Assembly: GCF_006483445.1 (NCBI RefSeq)
Contig: NZ_PPPT01000105.1
Span: 1 to 44,506, forward strand
From: Bradyrhizobium guangdongense
Lineage (GTDB): Bacteria; Pseudomonadota; Alphaproteobacteria; Rhizobiales; Xanthobacteraceae
Length of the DNA: 44,506 nucleotides
Direction: 5' to 3'
Position 1 is the stretch's first letter; every line of letters begins with the position of its first letter. Below are positions 17,349-24,329 of the stretch, in pieces. The notes beneath the pieces are model-generated. The model was not told where the DNA came from. It worked only from the letters and a program-made list of their open reading frames with translations, and made no database searches. Position numbers and translations under genes: made by a program.

Positions 17349-17527
17349 GTCGTCCCGGACAAGCGCGCCCCTGGCAACGCGGAGCGTTGTCCAGTAGCGC
17401 GCGCAGATCCGGGACCCATAGCCACAGGGAGTGGTTGTGGTGCGAAGGCGGTAACTCCGAGTCCCCGTAGCAACAGCCGCCTGTGGCTATGGGTCCCGGA
17501 TCTGCGCTTACGCTTGTCCGGGACGAC
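17349..17527. repeat. nested palindromic element, copy A (179 bp)
   Basis: Outer ends are perfect 17-bp inverted repeats, GTCGTCCCGGACAAGCG at 17349-17365 and its complement at 17511-17527. Inside are perfect 28-bp inverted repeats at 17401-17428 and 17480-17507 (core CCGGGACCCATAGCCACAGG). The central part contains an 'actccgagtcc' segment, also found inverted in a second copy at 36038-36238. The whole unit is nearly self-complementary and noncoding. It lies between convergent genes, downstream of the CoxL-type gene and the acyl-CoA dehydrogenase operon, where it could act as a two-way terminator. Confidence 0.9.
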
Positions 17528-17566
17528 ACTGAATGTGTAGGGCCGCCGTCCCCAAAACTCGCCCCC

Positions 17567-18763
17567 TCAAATCCCCAGCATCATCTTCGCAATAATATCC
17601 CGCTGGATCTCCGACGTGCCGCCAAAGATCGTGTAGGCGCGGCCGTTGAGATATTCTGGGATGACCGTGAGCATGTCCTCCGGAATCGCCGGCTCGTGGT
17701 TGAGCTTGTAGAGGGGGCGCATCGGCTCGACCGCGAGCGCGTCATGGCCGATGACGTCGGCGCCCAGCTTCGTCACCGCCTGGCGGATCTCGCTGTTGCG
17801 CAGCTTCAGGATTGACGACACCGCGCCCGGATTTTGCCCGGTCTGCAGCGCCGACAGCACGCGCAGCTCGGTCATCTCCAGTGCGTCGATGTCAACCTCG
17901 ACCTCGGAGATGCGGGTCGAAATGTCCGGGCTGTCGATCGCGCGCCCGGTCAGATCGGACTCCGCAAGGTCCGCAATCGCCCGCAAGCCCTCGCGCAGTT
18001 TTGCCGACGCGATGCCTGATCCGCGTTCGAACTCGAGCAGGTATTTTCCATAAGTCCAGCCCTTGCCCTCGTCGCCGACACGGTTCGCCACCGGCACCCG
18101 CACGTCGTCGAAGAAGACCTGGTTGACCTCGTGGTCGCCGCCGATGGTGAGGATGGGACGCGTGGTGATGCCCGGCGTCTTCATGTCGATCAGGATGAAG
18201 CTGATGCCATCCTGCTGCCGCGGGCCGTCGCTGGTGCGCACCAGCGCGAACATGCGGTTGGCGTGGTGGGCATGCGTGGTCCAGATCTTCGTGCCGTTGA
18301 TGACGTAGTCGTCACCGTCGCGCACCGCGCGCGTCTTCAGCGACGACAGGTCGGAGCCGGAGCCCGGTTCGGAATAGCCCTGGCACCAATAGTCCTCGCC
18401 CGAGAGGATGCGCGGCAGGTAAAAGTTCTTCTGCTCCGGCGAGCCGAAGCCGATGATGACGGGGCCGACCATCTTCACGCCCATCACGTTGACATTGGGC
18501 ACGCCGGCGCGCGCGCATTCGGTCTCAAAGATCCAGCGTTGCGCCGGCGTCCAGTCCGGCCCGCCATGCTCGACCGGCCAGCCCGGTGCGCCCCAGCCCT
18601 GCTTGTGCAACGCGCGTTGCCAGGCCATGCCGATGTCGGGGTCGGAAAACACCGACGGCGTCAGCGCCGTGGCGCGCTTCATTTCGTCGGTGAGATTTTT
18701 GGCGATGAAGTCGCACACCTCGGCCTGGAAGGCGCGCTCTTCGTTGCTGAAGGACAGGTCCAT
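17567..18763 (-). CDS. acyl-CoA dehydrogenase, catalytic-type member of a pair
   Basis: The protein is 398 residues, starting at the ATG (MDLSFSNEERAFQAEV) that has GAGGAG 6 bases upstream; the frame stays open beyond it only as an overlap with the upstream gene. FAD and substrate motifs include YWCQGYSEPGSGSDLSSL and IWTTHAHHANRM, and the C-terminus has YTIFGGTSEIQRDIIAK. The Glu used by MCAD-type enzymes in the YEGTS position is Gly here, but LLEFERGSGIAS places a Glu where isovaleryl-CoA-type enzymes carry their catalytic base. It is last in an operon with another acyl-CoA dehydrogenase and a crotonase. A heteromeric enzyme with the neighbour is likely; the substrate is unknown, possibly bulky or ring-bearing. 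Confidence 0.92.
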   Translation of the reverse strand: MDLSFSNEERAFQAEVCDFIAKNLTDEMKRATALTPSVFSDPDIGMAWQRALHKQGWGAPGWPVEHGGPDWTPAQRWIFETECARAGVPNVNVMGVKMVGPVIIGFGSPEQKNFYLPRILSGEDYWCQGYSEPGSGSDLSSLKTRAVRDGDDYVINGTKIWTTHAHHANRMFALVRTSDGPRQQDGISFILIDMKTPGITTRPILTIGGDHEVNQVFFDDVRVPVANRVGDEGKGWTYGKYLLEFERGSGIASAKLREGLRAIADLAESDLTGRAIDSPDISTRISEVEVDIDALEMTELRVLSALQTGQNPGAVSSILKLRNSEIRQAVTKLGADVIGHDALAVEPMRPLYKLNHEPAIPEDMLTVIPEYLNGRAYTIFGGTSEIQRDIIAKMMLGI

Positions 18764-18777
18764 GTTGCGCTCCTCGT

Positions 18778-19926
18778 TCAGGCCGAAACAGTTTTGCGAC
18801 CAAGCTCGGCGTGGCGGTGATAATGATGCGCGCTGCCGCCGAACAGCGTGTCGAAGGCGACCAGCCGCTTGAAATAGGCGCCGACCTCGAGCTCTTCGGT
18901 GACGCCCATGCCACCGTGAAGCTGGATCGACTGCTCGCCGACGAAGCGCGAACATTTGCCGATCTTCGCCTTGGCGCCGGACGCTGCACGGGCGCGCTCG
19001 ATCGGATCGGCATCGACCTTCAGCGCGGCGCGCAATGCCATCGAGCGCGACTCGTCGCAACTCATTGCCATATCGGCCAGCCGATGCTTGATGACTTGGT
19101 TGGCCGACAGCGGCCTGCCAAATTGCTTGCGGATCTTTGTGTATTCGAGCGTTGCGTCGAGCAGCGTCTGCATGATGCCGACAGCTTCCGCGCCGAGCGC
19201 CGCCATGGCGCGATCGACCGCCCATTCGATCGCGGGCAGGGTGTCATGGCCGTCGCCGAGTCTTGCATCTTCCGGCAGATGGACGTCGGAGAATTCGATG
19301 TTGCAGGCCCGTCCGCCGCCGAGGCGCGCGAAGTCGGAGATCACGAGGCTCGGCGTCTGCGCCGGCACCAGGAACAGGCCGATCCGCCCCGACGGTCCCT
19401 GATGATCATGGATATGCGCGGAGACGATGATCTCATCGGCGGCGTGGCCGTCGAGCACCGCGATCTTGTTGCCGGTGAGGCGCCAGCCCTGCACCGTCTT
19501 GTTGGCTGTTGTCGCGACCTTGGACAGGTCGAACCGCGCGCTGCGCTCGGAATGGGCGAAGGCGAGCTTGAGCGTGCCGTCGGCAATCCTGGGCAGGATC
19601 CCCTGCTTCTGCTGCTCGCTGCCGCATTTCTCGACCAGCCCCGCGCCGAGCACGACGGTGGCGACATAAGGCTCGGAGACGAGGCCGCGCCCAAACGCTT
19701 CCATCAGGATTCCGATGTCGACGGCGCCGCCGCCGAGCCCGTCATAGGCTTCCGGAATCGGCAGCGCGAGCCAGCCGAGCTCGGCAAACTGCTTCCAGAC
19801 CGCAGGGCTGAAGCCGAGCGGATCGTTCGCCATCCGCCGGCGATGGTCGGCGTCGTAGCTCTCGGCGATGAAGCGCTCGGCGCTTTCGCGCAGCAGCCGT
19901 TGCTCGTCACTCAGATTGAGATCCAT
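18778..19926 (-). CDS. acyl-CoA dehydrogenase-like protein, probable non-catalytic partner
   Basis: The protein is 382 residues from MDLNLSDEQRLLRESAERF, with GGAG 7 bases upstream; its start lies 4 bases past the crotonase stop. It has the full fold of the family (LAFAHSERSARFD, TKIRKQFGRPLSANQVIKHRLADM, IQLHGGMGVTEELEVG). At the site of the IVD-type catalytic Glu it has WAVDRAMAALG, with Asp, and at the MCAD-type site it reads LFGGSAHHYHRH, with no Glu. It is thus likely a structural, FAD- or substrate-binding partner of the dehydrogenase encoded 14 bp downstream, as in the alpha2-beta2 enzymes known from actinobacterial steroid catabolism. That analogy is inference. Confidence 0.88.
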   Translation of the reverse strand: MDLNLSDEQRLLRESAERFIAESYDADHRRRMANDPLGFSPAVWKQFAELGWLALPIPEAYDGLGGGAVDIGILMEAFGRGLVSEPYVATVVLGAGLVEKCGSEQQKQGILPRIADGTLKLAFAHSERSARFDLSKVATTANKTVQGWRLTGNKIAVLDGHAADEIIVSAHIHDHQGPSGRIGLFLVPAQTPSLVISDFARLGGGRACNIEFSDVHLPEDARLGDGHDTLPAIEWAVDRAMAALGAEAVGIMQTLLDATLEYTKIRKQFGRPLSANQVIKHRLADMAMSCDESRSMALRAALKVDADPIERARAASGAKAKIGKCSRFVGEQSIQLHGGMGVTEELEVGAYFKRLVAFDTLFGGSAHHYHRHAELGRKTVSA

Positions 19927-19930
19927 TGCG

Positions 19931-20785
19931 TTACTCCGCAGCCGTCGGCGGCTTGCGCACCGAGGGGTGCAGGCCTGAGGGGTCGACGACCATGCCAAAT
20001 TCCTGAAGATTGTGGGCGTGGCAGAGCTGATGCAGCGCAAACGCCTGGTCGATTGCCGCCGGCTGCCCCATCAAATCGACCGAGCGGTTGACGGCCTCCT
20101 TGGTCAGCTTCAGCGCAAACGCCGGCTTTGCCGCGATCTTGCGCGCCAGCACCATGACGTATGACGACAGATCAGCGCGTGGCACGACCTGATTGACCAT
20201 GCCGAGCTGATGCGCCTCCTGCGCGCTCCAGCTATCGGCCGTAAACAAAAACTCCTTGGCCTTGCGCGGACCGAGCTCCCAGGGGTGCACGAACCATTCG
20301 ACGCCGCACACGCCCATGGTAACGACAGGGTCGCAGAACTGCGCGTCGTCGCTGGCGACGATGAGATCGCACGCCCAGGCCAGCATCAGCCCGCCCGCGA
20401 TACACTTGCCGTGCACTTCGGCGATGGTCGGCTTGGCGAGGTTGCGCCAGCGGCGCGTGATCTGGAGATAGATCTCCTGCTCGCGCGCGAAGCGGCCATG
20501 GGCGTTGGGTTCGGCGAACCCGCCCCAATTTCCAATTGGCGGAAAATCGACGCCGGCCGCATTCTTGCCGCCCGGGCGCAGATCGTGCCCGGACGAAAAA
20601 TGCGGCCCGCTGCCGGCGAGAATGATGACCTTGACCGCATCGTCCTGCACCGCCGCGTCGAAGGCGGCGTTGAGATCGTAGGTCATCTGCAGATTCTGCG
20701 CGTTGCGCGCATCGGGCCGGTTCATCACGATGCGGGTGATGGACGGCTCCGGCCTCTCCACAAGGATGGTCTCGAACGCGGTCAT
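19931..20785 (-). CDS. enoyl-CoA hydratase/isomerase (crotonase) family protein
   Basis: The protein is 284 residues from MTAFETILVERPEPS; a long open frame upstream is the antisense of lemA and is not part of it. Crotonase features are the oxyanion-hole segment GPHFSSGHDLRPGG and EVHGKCIAGGLMLAWACDLIVA. In true hydratases the latter segment reads GGxCELA, so the first catalytic Glu is replaced by Met (GGLMLA). The second catalytic region reads DPVVTMGVCGVEWFVHPWELG, without the usual PGxGGTQ. The fold is secure but hydration may not be the reaction. It leads the operon with two acyl-CoA dehydrogenases, whose genes follow within 4 and 14 bases. Confidence 0.87.
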   Translation of the reverse strand: MTAFETILVERPEPSITRIVMNRPDARNAQNLQMTYDLNAAFDAAVQDDAVKVIILAGSGPHFSSGHDLRPGGKNAAGVDFPPIGNWGGFAEPNAHGRFAREQEIYLQITRRWRNLAKPTIAEVHGKCIAGGLMLAWACDLIVASDDAQFCDPVVTMGVCGVEWFVHPWELGPRKAKEFLFTADSWSAQEAHQLGMVNQVVPRADLSSYVMVLARKIAAKPAFALKLTKEAVNRSVDLMGQPAAIDQAFALHQLCHAHNLQEFGMVVDPSGLHPSVRKPPTAAE

Positions 20786-20950
20786 TGGCGTTTCCGTGTC
20801 GTTCTTATTATGGCTCCATGTGACTATGTCAGCCGGGGATAGGCAAGGGGCTTGCGTCCTTCGGCTACCCGCAACGACGGTACGAAAATCTCGACACCCG
20901 GGCGGCGCAATCTGATATTGAGGCCCCGAGATTCCACCGGGAGAAATTTC

Positions 20951-21553
20951 ATGCGCAAGTTCCTGACGGTGCTGGCGGCACTCGCGTCGCTGAGCCTGAC
21001 CAATTGCGGCTACAACGCCATCCAGAGCCAGGATGAGCAGATCAAGGCCAACTGGTCCGAGGTCGTGAACCAGTATCAGCGCCGCGCGGATCTCGTGCCC
21101 AACCTGGTCAATTCGGTGAAGGGCTTTGCGCAGCAGGAAAAGGACGTGCTGCTGGGCGTCACCAATGCACGCGCCAAGGTCGGCAGCATCCAGGCGACGC
21201 CGGAGGTTTTGAACGATCCGGCCGCGTTCCAGAAGTTCCAGGCCGCCCAGGGCGAGCTCTCCAGCGCGTTGTCGCGGCTCCTGGTCGTCACCGAAAACTA
21301 TCCGCAGCTCAAATCGGACACGCTGTTCAAGGACCTGATGTCGCAGCTCGAGGGCACCGAAAACCGCATCACCGTGGCGCGCAACCGCTACATCAAGTCG
21401 GTGCAGGAGTATAACACGACGGTGCGCTCGTTCCCGAGCAACCTCACCGCGATGATGTTCGGCTACAAGGACAAGCCCAACTTCTCGGTGGAGAACGAGA
21501 AGGAGATATCGACCGCGCCGAAGGTCGATTTCAACCCGGCGCCGTCGAAGTAG
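20951..21553 (+). CDS. lemA: LemA family protein
   Basis: This 200-residue protein starts at an ATG with GGGAGA upstream. The N-terminus is a lipoprotein-type signal (MRKFLTVLAALASLSLTNCG) with the candidate lipid-modified Cys19. The LemA core follows: QIKANWSEVVNQYQRRADLVPNLV, the AxxKVGSIQATPE coil and EGTENRITVARNRYIKSVQEYN, ending in the FPSNLTAMMFGYKDKPNF segment characteristic of the family. LemA proteins are membrane-attached and have an N-terminus outside the cytoplasm; their biochemical role is not settled. Here lemA is followed 15 bp later by a TPM-domain gene and then a second one, an arrangement widely conserved in bacteria. Confidence 0.93.
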   Translation: MRKFLTVLAALASLSLTNCGYNAIQSQDEQIKANWSEVVNQYQRRADLVPNLVNSVKGFAQQEKDVLLGVTNARAKVGSIQATPEVLNDPAAFQKFQAAQGELSSALSRLLVVTENYPQLKSDTLFKDLMSQLEGTENRITVARNRYIKSVQEYNTTVRSFPSNLTAMMFGYKDKPNFSVENEKEISTAPKVDFNPAPSK

Positions 21554-21568
21554 CGCCGTCGGCCGACG

Positions 21569-22465
21569 ATGCGCGCCGCAAAGGCCTTCTTGCTCGTCTT
21601 GTTCCTCGGCTGGGCGTTTGCCGCAACGGCCGACGTCGCCGTCCCTCCGCTTACGGGACGTGTCGTCGACCAGACCGGCACGCTGTCGAGCGGCGACATC
21701 GCCGCGTTGTCGCAAAAGCTCCGCGACTTCGAGACGCGCAAGGGCAGCCAGATTGCGGTGCTGATCGTGCCGACGACGCAGCCCGAGACGATCGAGCAGT
21801 TCTCGATCCGCGTCGCGGACGCCTGGAAGATCGGCCGCAAGAAGGTCGACGACGGCGCAATCCTGATCGTCGCCAAGAACGACCGCCATCTGCGCATCGA
21901 GGTCGGCTACGGTCTCGAAGGCGCGCTGACGGACGTGACGTCGCGGCGCATCATCGACGAGGACATCACGCCGAAATTCAGGAGCGGCGACTTTGCCGGC
22001 GGGATCATCGCCGGCGTCGACCGCATGGTCCGCGTGATCGACGGCGAGCCGCTGCCTGCACCCGCGCGCAACACGAACTTCGGCAGTTCCGATGATTTCG
22101 ATGCGTTCGGGCCGCTCTTTGCCGTGACGATGTTCGGCTCGCTGGGGATTGGGGGGTTCTTCCGTGCCGTGCTGGGGCGGCTGCTAGGATCGCTGGTGGC
22201 CGGCGGGATCATTGCGGTCATCGCGTGGTTCTTCGTCAGCTCTGTCCCGATTTCCATCATCGCCGGCGTCATCGGTTTCATCATCGGATTCATGGCGGAC
22301 CTGCTGGGGGGCGCCGGGCCCGGCACGCGATCGTCGCGCGGCGGCTCCTGGTCGAGCGGGTCTTCGTCGGGAGGCTGGAGCAGCGGATCGTCATCGAGCA
22401 GCAGCGGCGGCTTCAGCGGCGGGGGTGGCAGTTTCGGTGGCGGCGGCGCCTCGGGGAGCTGGTAG
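21569..22465 (+). CDS. TPM-domain membrane protein (YgcG family)
   Basis: This 298-residue protein begins with a Sec signal peptide (MRAAKAFLLVLFLGWAFAA). The TPM domain spans about residues 28-150 (VVDQTGTLSSGDIAALSQKL, GSQIAVLIVPTTQPETIEQF, LRIEVGYGLEGALTD, ITPKFRSGDFAGGIIAGV). Two or three membrane helices lie at about 185-250 (LLGSLVAGGIIAVIAWFF, ISIIAGVIGFIIGFM). The tail is a Ser/Gly-rich run ending FGGGGASGSW, typical for this family. TPM proteins of this type occur with LemA; the domain is extracytoplasmic and has been linked to acid phosphatase-like activity in plants and to membrane protein quality control, but the bacterial role is open. Confidence 0.92.
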   Translation: MRAAKAFLLVLFLGWAFAATADVAVPPLTGRVVDQTGTLSSGDIAALSQKLRDFETRKGSQIAVLIVPTTQPETIEQFSIRVADAWKIGRKKVDDGAILIVAKNDRHLRIEVGYGLEGALTDVTSRRIIDEDITPKFRSGDFAGGIIAGVDRMVRVIDGEPLPAPARNTNFGSSDDFDAFGPLFAVTMFGSLGIGGFFRAVLGRLLGSLVAGGIIAVIAWFFVSSVPISIIAGVIGFIIGFMADLLGGAGPGTRSSRGGSWSSGSSSGGWSSGSSSSSSGGFSGGGGSFGGGGASGSW

Positions 22466-22470
22466 CGGTC

Positions 22471-22968
22471 ATGAGCATCAAGCGCATTGCCAGACATCTG
22501 GTGCATCACAATTGGCGGGCCAAGCAGATTTTTACGCCAAAAGTGCTCGACCGGATCGAGCAGGCGACCAGGCAGAGCGAGACCACGCATTCCGGCCAGG
22601 TCCGCTTCGTGGTGGAAGGCGCGCTCGACGGCAAGCCGCTGTTCCGTAATCAGCCGGCGCGCGAGCGCGCAATCGATGTCTTCTCGCATTTGCGGATCTG
22701 GGACACCGCGCATAACAACGGCGTCCTGATCTATCTGTTGCTCGCCGACCGCGACGTCGAGATCGTCGCCGACCGTGGCATCAACGCCAAGGTGGGTGCC
22801 GAGGGCTGGGAAAAAATCTGCCGCGCGATGGAGGCGGAATTCCGCGCCGGCGAGTTCGAGCGCGGCGTGCTCGCCGGCATCGACGCCGTGTCGCGCGAGC
22901 TGGCAAAACATTTTCCGCCGGGCGGCCCGCATTCCAACGAGCTGCCGGATGCACCGGTGGTGATGTGA
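22471..22968 (+). CDS. second TPM-domain protein, without signal peptide
   Basis: This 165-residue protein starts 6 bases after the stop of the preceding TPM gene, so coupled translation is likely. It lacks a signal peptide and membrane helices; the N-terminus is basic (MSIKRIARHLVHHNWRAKQIF). The TPM core is visible: LDRIEQATRQSETTHSGQVRFVVEG, AIDVFSHLRIWDTAHNNGVLIYLLL, ADRDVEIVADRGINAKVGAEGW and FRAGEFERGVLAGIDAVS. It is the cytoplasmic-looking counterpart of the membrane TPM protein upstream. LemA plus a membrane TPM protein plus a soluble TPM protein is a recurring three-gene arrangement. The reaction, if any, is unknown. Confidence 0.88.
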   Translation: MSIKRIARHLVHHNWRAKQIFTPKVLDRIEQATRQSETTHSGQVRFVVEGALDGKPLFRNQPARERAIDVFSHLRIWDTAHNNGVLIYLLLADRDVEIVADRGINAKVGAEGWEKICRAMEAEFRAGEFERGVLAGIDAVSRELAKHFPPGGPHSNELPDAPVVM

Positions 22969-23245
22969 GGGATCGCCGACGCTCGCTCGCGGTTACCCGG
23001 CGGGACGGTTAGCGCCCTGTTAACCGCGCAATTTTGTCAGGCAAACAACGGCTTCCCCGATTTGGGGCGATGCCGCGGGGCAGCATTCGCAACATTTCGT
23101 TTCATGCCGCCACGCCGGTTCCACGATCCCGGCTCAATTCGGCCTCGGATCAGTTCCTAAAATTTCGGTAAGCGAGTGCCGAAGTAAGGAATTCGCAAGC
23201 AATGAAAGTTACCAAAAGGTCAATCCTGACTGGAGTATTTGAGCC
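22969..23245. other. 277-bp noncoding region
   Basis: No gene is visible. A weak hairpin (CGGTTA at 23006-23011 pairing with TAACCG at 23021-23026, followed by AATTTT) could end the lemA operon. A second small inverted repeat (TTCGG...CCGAA, 23164-23183) lies about 60 bp upstream of the next start. The local base composition is more AT-rich than the neighbouring genes, as expected of a promoter. Confidence 0.35.
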
Positions 23246-24232
23246 GTGAGCGAACCAATGTCCGACCAGGCCGGCGCAGAAGCCGCCGCCCAGGCTGCAT
23301 CGCCGGAAGCCGCCATCGACGCCCCGTCGATTGCCCCCGATCATGAGGCGCCACCCAAGCCTGATCCGGTCAAGGCCGAAGCGCCCAGGATTGAGCCTCC
23401 CAAAATCGAACCGCCGAAGCTCGAGGTGGAGCCCAAGGCTGCCGACAAGGTCGAGCCGAAACTCGGCAAGCTGATCGTGATGCCGGCCGCCGACCGCGCC
23501 TGGGATCGCGAGGATTTTGCTCCGCAGATGAAGGCGGAGGAGAAGGCGACGGGCACGCGCCGGCTCTCCGCGATGGCGGCGGTGGTTGCGCTGGCGGCCG
23601 TCGTTGGCGCCATCAGCGGGGCGATGGCGACAGTCGGTGTCATGCATTTTGCCTCGAACCAGCCTCAGGTCGCGGCCGTCGACACCAGCGCGCTCGAGAC
23701 CTCGGTCGCGCGGATCGATGCCGACGTCGTCGCGCTCAAGGCCAATCTCGATCACACCTCCAAGACGGGAGTGGGCCAGTTCAACAAGACCAATGACCGG
23801 CTCGACAAGCTCGAGAAGGCGCAAGCCGAGCCGATGGCGAAGCTCGCCAAATTGTCTGACAGCGTCGACAAGCTCCGCGCCGCGCAGGCTGCCGCGCCAG
23901 CGCAGACCACTGCCTCGAAGGAGGTCACCGGTTCGATCGCGCCGGCGCAGGTCGCCGCTGCAGCACCGGCACCCGCCGCTGCTCCTGCGCAGGTCGCCGC
24001 AGCCGCGCCGGCCGCTGCTCCGCCGAAAGTCGAGGTCGGCCGGTTACCGACGGTCGAGGGTTGGCGGTTGCGTGACGTCGCCAATGGCGGCGCGCTGATC
24101 GAGGGCCGCTCGGGACTCTATGAAGTCTACGCCGGCGATCCCATTCCGGGCCTTGGCCGGGTCGATGCGATCCGCCGCCAGGACGGCCGCTGGGTGGTCG
24201 TCACCCCCAAGGGTCTGATCGTCGCGCGTTAG
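23246..24232 (+). CDS. single-span membrane protein with coiled coil and conserved C-terminal domain
   Basis: The protein is 328 residues from a GTG with GGAG about 10 bases upstream. Residues 1-105 are an acidic, Pro/Lys/Glu-rich cytoplasmic region (KIEPPKLEVEPKAADKVEPK). A membrane helix follows at about 108-132, then a probable coiled coil at about 145-215 (TSVARIDADVVALKANLDH, KTNDRLDKLEKAQAEPMAKL). An Ala/Pro-rich linker with 'APAAAPAQVAAA' repeats leads to a small C-terminal beta domain at about 262-328 (GWRLRDVANGGALIEGRSGL, YEVYAGDPIPGLGRVDAIRR). The topology places the C-terminus in the periplasm. I do not recognise the family; it resembles envelope-bridging proteins in layout only. 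Confidence 0.75.
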   Translation: MSEPMSDQAGAEAAAQAASPEAAIDAPSIAPDHEAPPKPDPVKAEAPRIEPPKIEPPKLEVEPKAADKVEPKLGKLIVMPAADRAWDREDFAPQMKAEEKATGTRRLSAMAAVVALAAVVGAISGAMATVGVMHFASNQPQVAAVDTSALETSVARIDADVVALKANLDHTSKTGVGQFNKTNDRLDKLEKAQAEPMAKLAKLSDSVDKLRAAQAAAPAQTTASKEVTGSIAPAQVAAAAPAPAAAPAQVAAAAPAAAPPKVEVGRLPTVEGWRLRDVANGGALIEGRSGLYEVYAGDPIPGLGRVDAIRRQDGRWVVVTPKGLIVAR

Positions 24233-24256
24233 CTCGCAGCCGATCTCAGGAAATTC

Positions 24257-24293
24257 AAAGGGCGCTTCACCGTGATGTGAAGCGCCCTTTTTG
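24257..24293 (+). terminator. Rho-independent terminator
   Basis: A perfect 14-bp stem, AAAGGGCGCTTCAC (24257-24270) pairing with GTGAAGCGCCCTTT (24277-24290), closes a 6-base loop and runs straight into a T tract. It lies 24 bp past the stop of the coiled-coil membrane protein gene. This is the clearest intrinsic terminator in the window. Confidence 0.9.
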
Positions 24294-24329
24294 CTTGAAT
24301 AGCCCAGTCGTCGCGGTGTTAGTGGAGGC

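Noticed and set aside
17314..17529. 71-codon open frame (LWLWVPDLRALL) inside palindromic element A
   Set aside because: The same peptide arises from copy B on the other strand because of the palindrome; it reflects repeat structure rather than selection for protein.
20786..21889. 368-codon N-terminal extension of the crotonase frame
   Set aside because: It is antisense to lemA and the first TPM gene; the crotonase fold starts at the ATG at 20785.
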